64,000 nt of DNA, from contig NZ_JAAKZF010000008.1 in NCBI RefSeq assembly GCF_011045125.1, positions 62,001 to 126,000 on the forward strand, in the 5' to 3' direction. This DNA comes from Allomesorhizobium camelthorni. Its GTDB lineage: Bacteria; Pseudomonadota; Alphaproteobacteria; Rhizobiales; Rhizobiaceae. Below, piece after piece: positions 1-8,010 of this stretch (positions within the stretch are counted from its first letter, which is position 1; each line of letters starts with the position of its first letter). Below the pieces are notes generated by a model. That model ran no database searches. It saw only the letters and a program-made list of their open reading frames with translations, and was not told where the DNA came from. A program made the position numbers and the translations under genes.

Positions 1-26
1 TCCCCAGATTTGCGCGAGCTTTGCCC

Positions 27-1268
27 ATGCCCAGCCTCACCGATGGAGCCATCCGCCAAGCCATCAAGCGGGTTGAGAAATCCGGCAAGCAGGTGAGCCT
101 CACCGACGGTGAAGGCCGCGGCACCGGCCGGTTGGTCCTGGTGCTGAAACCAATGCCGAAGCGGGTCACCGCCGAATGGATGGCGCAGCAGTGGCGCGAT
201 GGAAAGCGGACCAAGAAGAAGCTCGGCAACTATCCCTCGATGTCCCTCGCCCAGGCCCGCGAGGTGTTCAAGCGCGACTACGCCAATCTCATCCAGAAGG
301 GTCGCAGCATCAAGATCGCGAGCGACACTAGGCCGGGAACTATCGCTGATTTGTTCGAGGCTTATGTCCAGTCGTTAAAGGACAACGGCAGGCCCTCGTG
401 GAAGGAGGTCGAGAAGGGCCTCAACACGGTTGCCGACACACTGGGGCGCAACCGCCCTGCCCGCGAGATCGAGCCTGATGAGGTGGTCGATATCATCCGC
501 CCGATCTATGAGCGCGGCGCCCGCGCCATGGCCGACCATGTCCGCGGCTATATCCGCGCCGCCTACAGCTGGGGCATGAAGTCGGAGCACGACTACCGCA
601 CCAGCTCCCCTCGCCGCTTCAACCTCGTCTACAACCCCGCAGCCGGCATTCCGACCGAGCCGAAGAACGTCGGCACCCGCTGGCTCGACGAGGACGAGTT
701 CGTGCGGCTCTACCGCTGGCTGGAACGTCCCGATGCCCCGGTGCATCCACCCTATACCCGCGCCGTGTGCCTGCTGATGCTGACGGGCCAGCGGGTCGAG
801 GAAATCGCCCGTCTCCATGTCGATCAGTGGGATGCGGCCGAGAGGATTATCGACTGGTCGAAGACCAAGAATATGCGCCCGCATGCGATCCCGGTGCCGT
901 CGCTGGCGGCAGAGCTGATCGCGTTGATCAAGCCGAACAAGCACGGCTGGTTCTTCCCGTCGGCGACGGACCCGTCCAAGCCGGTCAGCCACGCCACGCT
1001 CTACAGCTTCATCTGGCGGCAGCGCGAGCGCAATGTCATTCCGATTGTCACCAACCGCGATCTGCGGCGCACCTGGAAGACGCTCGCCGGCAAGGCGGGC
1101 GTGTCGAAGGAGATCCGCGACCGCATCCAGAACCATGCCCTGCACGATGTCAGCTCGAAGAGCTATGACCGCTGGAACTACATGCCTGAAAAGCACGAAG
1201 GTATGGAGAAATGGGATCAGTTCGTCAGGGCGATGCTCAGCAGGAACCGAGGCAAGAAGGCCGCCTAG
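27..1268 (+). CDS. Tyrosine-type site-specific integrase, P4-like
   Basis: This 413-residue protein has the layout of a P4-type prophage or island integrase. An N-terminal arm-binding region (about residues 3-95, with a LGNYPSMSLAQAR segment typical of DUF4102) precedes a core-binding domain and a C-terminal catalytic domain. Visible catalytic residues are Arg256 in TGQR, Arg347 in RDLRRTW, His370 in NHALHD and the nucleophile Tyr380 in SYDRW. The usual first box II histidine (HDLRRT) is an arginine here, which may or may not impair activity. I chose the ATG at 27; the frame stays open to the left edge, so an earlier start outside the window is possible. Its position at the edge of accessory genes suggests it mobilised an island, but no attachment site is visible. 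Confidence 0.88.
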   Translation: MPSLTDGAIRQAIKRVEKSGKQVSLTDGEGRGTGRLVLVLKPMPKRVTAEWMAQQWRDGKRTKKKLGNYPSMSLAQAREVFKRDYANLIQKGRSIKIASDTRPGTIADLFEAYVQSLKDNGRPSWKEVEKGLNTVADTLGRNRPAREIEPDEVVDIIRPIYERGARAMADHVRGYIRAAYSWGMKSEHDYRTSSPRRFNLVYNPAAGIPTEPKNVGTRWLDEDEFVRLYRWLERPDAPVHPPYTRAVCLLMLTGQRVEEIARLHVDQWDAAERIIDWSKTKNMRPHAIPVPSLAAELIALIKPNKHGWFFPSATDPSKPVSHATLYSFIWRQRERNVIPIVTNRDLRRTWKTLAGKAGVSKEIRDRIQNHALHDVSSKSYDRWNYMPEKHEGMEKWDQFVRAMLSRNRGKKAA

Positions 1269-1594
1269 GGATCACATACGGCTGGGCTTCAAACGCGAAA
1301 AACCTTCACCTGACCGGACCTTCCGGCCGCCAATGGGCGTCTCAGAAGCGGACGTCCAGCCGAGCCAGCGCCCATGACCCTTACCGGCCCTCGGTTCAGA
1401 CGGAGGATCAAGATTGCAACAGCTGTTGCGGCGTAGCTAGCCGGAGCAGTGATCGTTGCTTGCTTGTTCCGCCGTCGCTGTGGATTCGTGATAAGATGCC
1501 CATCCAATTGGTAAGGACCGGCTCGGTGCCATTTAGACATAGTCAGATGGTGAACTGCACCGGCCTCCATTGATGACGGAAGGGAGGTAGGCAC
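1269..1594. other. Intergenic, no gene seen
   Basis: The 326 bases between the integrase and the OsmC gene show no convincing coding sequence or terminator hairpin. The right end carries the ribosome binding site of the next gene (GGGAGG about nine bases before its ATG). An integrase-proximal attachment site could lie here, but no tRNA end or direct repeat is recognisable. Confidence 0.5.
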
Positions 1595-2092
1595 ATGAAT
1601 CGCGAACGCATCGAGGAAACCGTACGTTTGTGGCAAGCAGAACCCGACAAAGCAAAAGGCAAGCCGGCGGTGAAGGCGCGTGCCGAAGGTAGTCAAGCTG
1701 CGATGGAACACGGCTCCTTTTCTTGGCGTACCGACCTACCAGCGCCGCTCGGGGGCGCGAATGAAGCGCCGAGTCCGACCGCGCTATTGTTGAGCGCCCT
1801 AGCCGGTTGCGCGGTCGTCTTCATTCGCGACACGCTGGCACCGCAGCTTGGTGTCCGCGTTGACGCAATCGAGGCCACGGCGCAGTGCGATACCGACGCG
1901 CGAGGGCTGCTCGGGATGGGCGATGTTGCGCCCGATCTCCGCAACATCGCCTTGTCCATCGTAGTCCAGTCGTCGGAGAATGAAGATGCGATCCGCAAGG
2001 TTTACGAGGTCTGGCAGGAGCGCTGCCCCGTCTATCTCGCACTGACCAAGGCGCTCCCGGTAGCCTCCTCGCTCGAGATCAAGCGGGCGTAA
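1595..2092 (+). CDS. OsmC family peroxide-detoxification protein
   Basis: The 165-residue product belongs to the OsmC/Ohr family of cytoplasmic, thiol-dependent peroxidases. The two redox cysteines of the family are visible: Cys72 in the LLSALAGC helix and Cys144 in ERCPVYLAL, at the usual spacing. The family reduces organic hydroperoxides with lipoylated or other dithiol partners; which substrate this member prefers cannot be told. A good Shine-Dalgarno sequence (GGGAGG) precedes the ATG. It stands alone, with no co-directional neighbour close by, so it is probably monocistronic. Some OsmC proteins of this general type (YhfA-like) are poorly characterised. Confidence 0.85.
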   Translation: MNRERIEETVRLWQAEPDKAKGKPAVKARAEGSQAAMEHGSFSWRTDLPAPLGGANEAPSPTALLLSALAGCAVVFIRDTLAPQLGVRVDAIEATAQCDTDARGLLGMGDVAPDLRNIALSIVVQSSENEDAIRKVYEVWQERCPVYLALTKALPVASSLEIKRA

Positions 2093-2211
2093 GTCGTCCA
2101 CCGCGCGTCCTGAGTAATACAGAGGGCGCCGCCGTCGGACGCGCGGTGTGGACGCGGATTGAGAGTTTGCGGTGGTCATTGCCGCGCGCCAGACGTGCCC
2201 GTACTTCGAAG

Positions 2212-2559
2212 CTAGAAACCGGCGGTCTCGCGCACCTCGATCGCCCCCATCCGAGCGAGCGAGTCCCGCTCCGCGATCTCCATCGCCTCCGCAAGGTTCT
2301 TCGCTTCGATGAGCAGGAAGCCACCCAGATGCTCCTTGGTCTCTGCGAAGGGCCCGTCGGTCCAACTCGCCTTGCCGGCACGAACGCGCAATGTCTTTGC
2401 GGTCTTTGGATCGGCAAGAGCGTTGGAGGCGAGATAGTGGCCTGATCGCTTGAGCTCTTCATTGGAAGCCAGGGACTCCCGGTCGATCTCGGCCCATTGC
2501 TCCTTGCTGGCGGCGTCAGCAAGGTTTTGATCGATGTAGAAGAGACAAAGGTAGCGCAT
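2212..2559 (-). CDS. YCII-related (DGPF-type) domain protein
   Basis: The 115-residue protein starts MRYLCLFYID and contains the SWTDGPFAETKEHLGGF block that defines the DGPF branch of the YCII family. These are small ferredoxin-fold proteins often encoded beside sigma-70 family ECF41-like factors, and their biochemical role is not established. I chose the internal ATG at 2559 because GGAGGG lies seven bases upstream and homologous proteins begin at MRYL; a longer reading from 2616 adds 19 residues unlike the family. No sigma-factor gene is adjacent here, so it seems to be an orphan left in a decayed stretch. Confidence 0.82.
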   Translation of the reverse strand: MRYLCLFYIDQNLADAASKEQWAEIDRESLASNEELKRSGHYLASNALADPKTAKTLRVRAGKASWTDGPFAETKEHLGGFLLIEAKNLAEAMEIAERDSLARMGAIEVRETAGF

Positions 2560-3445
2560 CCGGGCCCTCCATGGTGCCGTCGATGTTAGTCGGAAGTGGC
2601 GGCCGCGATTCGACAATGAGCGGAAGAATCCTGCCAGTTCCGCTTAAGGGAAGTTGTCGGCGATAATCTACCGGCGCGGATCGGTCAATCCAGCCAAGCG
2701 AATCCTCTCCATTCGTCGGTGTCGAAGAGCTTGGCTTGGAAGAGGCGCAGAAACTCCTCCGAAACACCCTGACCAAACACCGACACGTCGTCCGTGGTCA
2801 CGGTCACCTGCATCGAACAGCTTTCGAATCGGATGCGCAGCTGGCGACTGAACCGTCCCGAGCATGACGTTTGATGTCGGGCAATGTTCAGCCGAATAGT
2901 TGGCCAGGAAACGCATCACCGGTTCAGATTGTGCGGCCGCTAAACCGTGCCGGACCCCATCGATCTCCCGTGGAGCCTCCAGGCTACCCGTCCTCAGTGC
3001 GTCCATAAATGAAGTCATTGTCGCCGCGATATTGGTTCGACTATCGATGCCGAGTCCAGCCACCCAAAGGAAGTTTTACCTCAACTTGCCGCCGCGCTGA
3101 CATTGGTCGGCTCGCTAAATTCGCCGCCACTCCTACATCGCGTTGCGGGACATGAAGTTGCTGGATCGCCCTTCGCTGTAGACATTGGTTCCGAGTTCAC
3201 ACCCCGGCGGTCAACCCACTTTGCGCGAGGACGTCCCTGAAGGCATGGTCGCCCTAGCTAAACGTCTGTTGGGGCGGATGCGAAGCGTTCTTGATGATAG
3301 GCGTCTACCCCCAACCTTACGACAGCTGTTGCTTCGGCCAGCACCTGACCGTGCGCAACGCCGGGTGCGATCGAACCCGAACGAACAAAATTCGAAGACA
3401 AAGGAAACAAATTGGCAATGAGAGACCCAATCTCGCCAGCCGACT
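2560..3445. other. Long non-coding or decayed stretch
   Basis: These 886 bases between the YCII gene and the isomerase gene hold no full-length gene that I recognise. Only short overlapping reading frames occur, with one plausible remnant (2685-2813). Its place between accessory genes suggests deletion or decay after transfer. Confidence 0.5.
2685..2813 (-). pseudogene. Possible small ORF or 3' gene remnant
   Basis: A 42-codon frame begins MQVTVTTDDVSVFG and ends EWRGFAWLD before a TGA. Its acidic, well-mixed composition looks more protein-like than the surrounding frames. The frame remains open for about 30 codons upstream of the ATG and then meets a stop. There is no clear ribosome binding site. 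It may be the tail of a lost gene. I do not recognise a family, and it could be chance. Confidence 0.25.
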
Positions 3446-4216
3446 TTATTGAAACCGGCTCATCCATCCAAGCCCATCCTCGGTCCACCCCCACGGCTTG
3501 TATTCGGCGCCAAACGGGCCGTGATAGCCGGCGTCGACGATGGCCGGCAGAAGCCAAGCGAAGTCGACTTCGCCATGATCGGGTTCCTGCCGATCCGGCA
3601 CGGCGGCGAACTGAACGTGGCCGATGAACGGCAGGTGGGCGCGGATGCGGTTGAGGAGGTCGCCGCCCATGATTTGCATGTGATAGCAGTCGAACATGAT
3701 GTGAACATTGACGTCGCCGACCGCCTCGATGATCCGCGCCGCCTTGTCGAGGTCGCTCAGGAAGTAGCCGGGAACGTCGCGCAGATTGAGCGGCTCGATC
3801 AGGATGCCGATGCCGTGGTCGCGCGCTTGCGCTGCGGCGTAAGCGAGATTGGCGGCGAAGGTACCCTCGGCCACGGCGCCCTCGGCGCGGCCAGCCATGA
3901 CGTGGACGTTGCGGCACTTGATGGCCTGGGCATAGGTCAGGGCTTGGTCGATCGCGGCGCGGGCGTCGGCTTCGCGGCCGGGCACGGCTGCAAGGCCGAA
4001 TTCACCATTGGCGATTTTGCCGCACACGGTGTTGAGGCCGAGGACGGGAAGGCCCGTCATATCGAGCGCGGCACGCAGTTCGCTGGGTTCGGTAGCATAG
4101 GGCCAATGAAGCTCGACGGCGGCAAAGCCCGCATCGTGCGCGGCATGAATGGCGCGCGGCAGATCCCTGTCGGAAAAAAGAAAACCGAGATTTGCGGAAA
4201 GCTTCACGGCGGTCAT
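3446..4216 (-). CDS. otnI: 2-oxo-tetronate isomerase (hydroxypyruvate isomerase family)
   Basis: The 256-residue TIM-barrel protein resembles OtnI/hydroxypyruvate isomerase. Recognisable blocks are the FAAVELHWPY strand, the ILIEPLN strand with its metal-binding Glu, FDCYHMQI, and the C-terminal GEVDFAWLLPAI and GAEYKPWG segments. OtnI converts 2-oxo-tetronate to 3-oxo-tetronate in the L-threonate/D-erythronate pathways. Start: the ATG at 4216 gives the usual family N-terminus (KLSANLGFLF) and lies just downstream of the OtnC stop codon. It is the last gene of the minus-strand operon that runs from the TRAP transporter through OtnK and OtnC, which supports this role rather than a glyoxylate-linked hydroxypyruvate isomerase. 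Confidence 0.85.
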   Translation of the reverse strand: MTAVKLSANLGFLFSDRDLPRAIHAAHDAGFAAVELHWPYATEPSELRAALDMTGLPVLGLNTVCGKIANGEFGLAAVPGREADARAAIDQALTYAQAIKCRNVHVMAGRAEGAVAEGTFAANLAYAAAQARDHGIGILIEPLNLRDVPGYFLSDLDKAARIIEAVGDVNVHIMFDCYHMQIMGGDLLNRIRAHLPFIGHVQFAAVPDRQEPDHGEVDFAWLLPAIVDAGYHGPFGAEYKPWGWTEDGLGWMSRFQ

Positions 4217-4217
4217 T

Positions 4218-4868
4218 TCAATCCCATTCGACATCGAAATGGTCGACAATGTCGCGGATTTGTGCGGAGTCGAGCATGCGCGGTTTGAGACCGCGGGTGA
4301 GAAGTGCGAGGCGGGCGGTCTCCTCCAACTCTTCGGTGGCATAGACTGCCGCTTCCAGATCCTTCGCCGCGACGACGGGGCCGTGACTGGCGAGCAGAAC
4401 GGCGCTGCGCCGGCCGGCGAGGCCGCGGATGGCATCCCCCATCGCCGCATCGCCCGGCCTGAAGAAGGGCAACAGCTTCACCTTGCCGAGCCGCATAATC
4501 GAGTAGGCCATCAGCGGCGGCAGCACATTGTCGGGATCGGTGTCGGGCAGCATCGAGAGCGCGACGGAATGCGTCGAATGGAGATGAACGACCGCGCCGG
4601 TCTTGGCGCCGCGCGTCTCGTAGAACGCGCTGTGGAGCGGCATCTCCTTGGTCGGGGCGTCGCCACCAATCAGCCGCCCGGCGGCATCGAAGCGCGACAG
4701 CCGCGACGGATCAAGCCTTCCGAAGGAACTGCCGGTTGGGGTTACGAGCAGCCCGCCATCCTCCAGGCGCATCGAAATATTGCCGGAAGCGCCGCCAGTA
4801 AGGCCCCTGTCGAACATGGAGCGGGCGAACTCGCAGATATTTTCCCGAGCGTGGCTCTCGCTGCTCAT
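4218..4868 (-). CDS. otnC: 3-oxo-tetronate 4-phosphate decarboxylase (class II aldolase fold)
   Basis: The 216-residue protein belongs to the class II aldolase/adducin family. It shows the phosphate-binding GGASGNIS segment near residues 25-32, Glu76 in PTKEMPLHSAFY, and the zinc histidines His95 and His97 in VVHLHSTHS with His162 in ASHGPVV. OtnC splits 3-oxo-tetronate 4-phosphate into dihydroxyacetone phosphate and CO2. The ATG at 4868 overlaps the OtnK stop codon (ATGA), so translation is probably coupled. Family members also include L-fuculose- and L-ribulose-phosphate enzymes, but the neighbours OtnK and OtnI point to the tetronate pathway. Confidence 0.87.
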   Translation of the reverse strand: MSSESHARENICEFARSMFDRGLTGGASGNISMRLEDGGLLVTPTGSSFGRLDPSRLSRFDAAGRLIGGDAPTKEMPLHSAFYETRGAKTGAVVHLHSTHSVALSMLPDTDPDNVLPPLMAYSIMRLGKVKLLPFFRPGDAAMGDAIRGLAGRRSAVLLASHGPVVAAKDLEAAVYATEELEETARLALLTRGLKPRMLDSAQIRDIVDHFDVEWD

Positions 4869-6121
4869 GTGTTTGCTCCGAGGGCGTTGACGGCTTTTGC
4901 GAAAAAATCTGGCTCGCCGAAATTCCCGGATTTCAGCGCAACGGCAAGATTGCGTCCAGTGGCGCACATGGCGGGGACGCCGGGGTCGATCTCGGGCCCG
5001 ATCTGGAGCTCTTCGAGCCCAAGCCCGCGCACCACTGCGCCGGAGGTCTCGCCGCCGGCCGACACAATGCGGCCGAAACCGGCCGCGGCCAGCCGGCCGG
5101 CAAGCGACGCGAAGAGATCCTCGATGGCGCGTGCAAGAACTTCAGCGCCGTAGAGCGTCTGTGCGGCGCCTACCGTGCCTGGATCAGCGGACGAATAGAT
5201 GAGGGGTGCCGCATTGCCATGGCCCTTCACCCAGTCGAGAACCCGGTCAGCGTCGGTTCCGCCTCGCATGACGGCATTAGCGGTGATCTCGAACGACGGA
5301 TGATCGGTCCGGTATCGTTCGACCTGTTCGCGGGTTGCCCTGGAGCAGGAGCCGGACAGGACGACGGCGGGCCCCTTCACGCCGCGCCAGGAATCGGGGC
5401 CTTCAGCAATGAGGCCCCTGGAGCGGAAGTTCTCCGGCAGCCCTGTCGCTATGCCGGAGCCACCCGTCACGAGTGGCAGGTCGGCGGCAGCCGCGCCGAT
5501 CGCAATCAGGTCCGTATCGTCTAGCGCGTCGACGACGATCAGGCGACGACCGGCAGCCTCTTCGCGTGTCAGCGCCTCGCCGATGCTCGCGGGTCCTTTG
5601 ACAACGTCGCGGTAGGCGACATGGCCGACGGTGCCTTTCGTCTGGCGCGCGAGCCAGCGGCGAATGTCGGGATCCGTCATCGGAGTCAGCGGGTGGTTCG
5701 CCATGCCGGATTCGTTGAGCAGCCGGTCTTCGACGAAGAGATGACCTTGATAGAGCGTGCGGCCGGTCGCCGGAAAGACCGGACATACGATAACCTTGCT
5801 CGCGCCGAGCCTGTCGGCGAGAGCATCGGCAACCGGGCCGATATTGCCGGCGGGTGTGGAATCGAAGGTCGAGCAATATTTGAAGAGGAACTGCCGGCAC
5901 CCCTGCTGCTCGAGCCATTCGAGAGCCGCCAGCGACTGCTCGACCGCCTCGGCGGTGGGCAGGCTGCGCGTCTTCAGCGCGACGACGCCAGCCTCCACAT
6001 CGGGACGCGCGTCGCCATGCGGAACCCCACAATATTGCGTCACCTTCATGCCACCCTTGACCAGCGTGTTCGCAAGGTCCGAGGAACCGGTGAAATCATC
6101 GCCTATGCAGCCGAGCAGCAC
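4865..6121 (-). CDS. otnK: 3-oxo-tetronate kinase (DUF1537, four-carbon acid sugar kinase)
   Basis: The 418-residue protein has the two-domain DUF1537 architecture. The N-terminal domain starts with GCIGDDFTGSSDLANTL, which binds the acid sugar, and the C-terminal ATP-binding domain carries the GGETSGAVVRGLG glycine-rich block. OtnK phosphorylates 3-oxo-tetronate using ATP, giving the substrate of OtnC. The length is normal. It starts two bases after the LtnD-like gene and overlaps OtnC, as in known L-threonate and D-erythronate operons. A second DUF1537 kinase at 17500 belongs to a different module; the two are clearly divergent in sequence and probably act on different acid sugars. Confidence 0.88.
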   Translation of the reverse strand: MLLGCIGDDFTGSSDLANTLVKGGMKVTQYCGVPHGDARPDVEAGVVALKTRSLPTAEAVEQSLAALEWLEQQGCRQFLFKYCSTFDSTPAGNIGPVADALADRLGASKVIVCPVFPATGRTLYQGHLFVEDRLLNESGMANHPLTPMTDPDIRRWLARQTKGTVGHVAYRDVVKGPASIGEALTREEAAGRRLIVVDALDDTDLIAIGAAAADLPLVTGGSGIATGLPENFRSRGLIAEGPDSWRGVKGPAVVLSGSCSRATREQVERYRTDHPSFEITANAVMRGGTDADRVLDWVKGHGNAAPLIYSSADPGTVGAAQTLYGAEVLARAIEDLFASLAGRLAAAGFGRIVSAGGETSGAVVRGLGLEELQIGPEIDPGVPAMCATGRNLAVALKSGNFGEPDFFAKAVNALGANT

Positions 6122-6123
6122 TG

Positions 6124-7038
6124 TCAGCTTCCTCCTGTGCGCCCTCGGGCCGCTTCCGGCAGGACGATTCCACCCTCTTCGGCGTACATCTTTGCGACAG
6201 CAACGTCCCCGGCGCTGCCGTAACCCGCCTCCCGGGCCGCCTGGAACCGTTCGAAGGCGGCATCCGCGAGCCTGACCGACATGCCGGATGCAGCGGCGAT
6301 CTGCCGGACGATGCCGAGATCCTTGACGAAGATGTCGACTGCCGAATGCGGCCGATAGTCACCGTCGGCGATGTAGGGCCCGCGGTTCTGGAACATCCAG
6401 GAAGACCCGGCGGAGCGGGTGATGACTTCGATCATGCGATGCGGATCGATGCCCTGGCCGATGCCGAAGCACATGGCTTCGGCCGTCGCAAGCACATGGA
6501 TACCTGCCAGGAGCTGGTTGACGATCTTCATGGCGGAGCCGGCCCCGGCGCGATCGCCGAGTTCGAAGACGGTCTCTGCCATCGCATCGAGAGCTGCGCC
6601 GGCCATGGCGAAGGCGTCAGGGTGCCCGGAAGCCATGATTGACAACTTTCCCTCGGCGGCGCGCGCGGAGCCGCCAGAGATCGGCGCGTCGAGATAGAGG
6701 ACGTTCCTCGCCTGAAGCCTGCTCTCGAAGTCGACCGCGTGTTCAGGCGCGAAGGTGGCGCAGGAGACAACAACCGCGCCGTTGGGCAGACGATCGGCGA
6801 TGCCGCCTTCGCCGAAAAGAACGTCCTCGGTCTGCCTCGCGTTCACCACCACCAGGATGGCGATGTCGGCGGTCGCCGCCGCCTCGGCGCGGCTGCTTCC
6901 CAAGCCGCCGACTTCAACGAAGCGGGCGGTGACAGCGGCGTCGATGTCGATGCCGCATACGGCATGTCCCGCGCGCAGCAGCGAACGCCCCATGCCGAAA
7001 CCCATGGCGCCGAGGCCGATCAGCAGCACGTTGCTCAT
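6124..7038 (-). CDS. ltnD: L-threonate dehydrogenase-like NAD(P)-dependent oxidoreductase
   Basis: The 304-residue protein is a member of the 3-hydroxyisobutyrate dehydrogenase (beta-hydroxyacid dehydrogenase) family. It has the Rossmann motif GLGAMGFGMG at residues 8-17, the substrate-binding SGGS at 121-124 and the catalytic lysine Lys171 in SAMKIVNQLL. The LtnD branch oxidises L-threonate to 2-oxo-tetronate, the first step that feeds OtnI, OtnK and OtnC encoded just downstream. Other family members act on glycerate, tartronate semialdehyde or 3-hydroxyisobutyrate, so the substrate is inferred from context. The ATG overlaps the TGA of a 41-residue small ORF. Confidence 0.8.
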   Translation of the reverse strand: MSNVLLIGLGAMGFGMGRSLLRAGHAVCGIDIDAAVTARFVEVGGLGSSRAEAAATADIAILVVVNARQTEDVLFGEGGIADRLPNGAVVVSCATFAPEHAVDFESRLQARNVLYLDAPISGGSARAAEGKLSIMASGHPDAFAMAGAALDAMAETVFELGDRAGAGSAMKIVNQLLAGIHVLATAEAMCFGIGQGIDPHRMIEVITRSAGSSWMFQNRGPYIADGDYRPHSAVDIFVKDLGIVRQIAAASGMSVRLADAAFERFQAAREAGYGSAGDVAVAKMYAEEGGIVLPEAARGRTGGS

Positions 7039-7160
7039 GAGGCCTGCGCTCCCGCTTGCTCGTCGGCAAGATATGCTTTGAGGATCGCCTCGAAGGAGGC
7101 ATCCGGCTCAAACCCGCGTTCCAGCGCGCCGCTGGCGTCGAAGGGTGTCGATTCGCTCAC
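7035..7160 (-). CDS. Small protein of 41 residues inside the tetronate operon
   Basis: A GTG-initiated frame of 41 codons starts with SESTPFDASGALERG and ends in ADEQAGAQAS before a TGA that overlaps the ATG of the LtnD-like gene (ATGA). GGAG lies twelve bases upstream of the GTG. The product would be acidic, with no signal peptide or membrane segment. I do not recognise the family. The ribosome binding site, the ATGA coupling and the location within a tightly packed operon argue for real translation, perhaps as a leader that couples LtnD synthesis or as a small accessory protein. It could also be a fragment of a lost domain. Confidence 0.45.
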   Translation of the reverse strand: MSESTPFDASGALERGFEPDASFEAILKAYLADEQAGAQAS

Positions 7161-7217
7161 GTCGATCGTTCTCCAAGGTTCCGGGTTCCGCCGTGGTGGC
7201 GGCGTTCCTCGACAGCG

Positions 7218-7967
7218 TCAAATGCAGCGGCCGCCATCGACCTCGAGCAGCACGCCGGTGATGAATTCTGCCTCGTCGGAGGCGAGAAAGCCGCAGGCCT
7301 TGGCGATGTCAAGTGGTCGCGACAGCCGGCCGAGCGGAATGCCGGCGATGATCTTCGCTCGCGTCTCCGGCGTGTCGGCGCCGGGCAGGAATTCGCTCGT
7401 CAGCCCGGTCTCGCCCATGACAGGATTGATGCCGCAAACGCGGATTTTCTTTTCCGCCAGTTCAATCGCCATGGATTTGGTGATGGCGATCGCCGCCCCT
7501 TTTGATCCGTTGTACCAGACGAGACCTGGCCGCGGCCGGACGCCGGCCGTCGAGGCGATGTTGATGATGACGCCGCCGCCGTTCTTCTCGAGCACCGGCA
7601 CGCCGTGAATGGCGGCGTGGTAGATCGACTTGACGTTCACGGCATAGACCTTGTCGAAGGTCGCTTCGTCGACCAGCACCATCGACTGGTTCTTGTGGGT
7701 CGTGCCGGCATTGTTGACGATGATGTCGAGCTTGCCGAAGCGCGAGATCGCGGCAGCGATCATCGCCTTGGTCTGATCGCTGCTGGTCACGTCGGCGGCG
7801 AAGGCGGAGGCCTGTTCACCAATATCGGCGGCGACCTTCTCGGCGGCATCGGCGCGGATATCGACGACCAGCACCCTGGCACCCTGCTCGGCGAAGTAAT
7901 GCGCGATGCCTTCGCCATAGCCGCCACCGGCTCCGGTGACGAGGGCGACCTTGTCCTTGAGTTTCAT
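7218..7967 (-). CDS. SDR family NAD(P)-dependent oxidoreductase
   Basis: The 249-residue protein is a classical short-chain dehydrogenase. It has the cofactor motif TGAGGGYGEG at residues 11-20, NNAG at 85-88, and the catalytic triad Ser139, Tyr152 and Lys156 in the YNGSK motif. The C-terminal GVLLEVDGG is also typical. An Asp at the end of the second strand (VVDIRAD) suggests NAD rather than NADP. It sits between the TRAP permease and the LtnD-like gene in the same operon, so it probably oxidises or reduces a related sugar acid. The exact substrate is not readable from the sequence. Confidence 0.85.
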   Translation of the reverse strand: MKLKDKVALVTGAGGGYGEGIAHYFAEQGARVLVVDIRADAAEKVAADIGEQASAFAADVTSSDQTKAMIAAAISRFGKLDIIVNNAGTTHKNQSMVLVDEATFDKVYAVNVKSIYHAAIHGVPVLEKNGGGVIINIASTAGVRPRPGLVWYNGSKGAAIAITKSMAIELAEKKIRVCGINPVMGETGLTSEFLPGADTPETRAKIIAGIPLGRLSRPLDIAKACGFLASDEAEFITGVLLEVDGGRCI

Positions 7968-8010
7968 ACACGCTTCCCTTGCAGCAACAATTAAGACTCC
8001 GGAATGTCGG

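Noticed and set aside
3063-3445. Plus-strand frames near 3185-3421 as a small gene
   Set aside because: They lack a ribosome binding site and recognisable sequence, and the region appears decayed.
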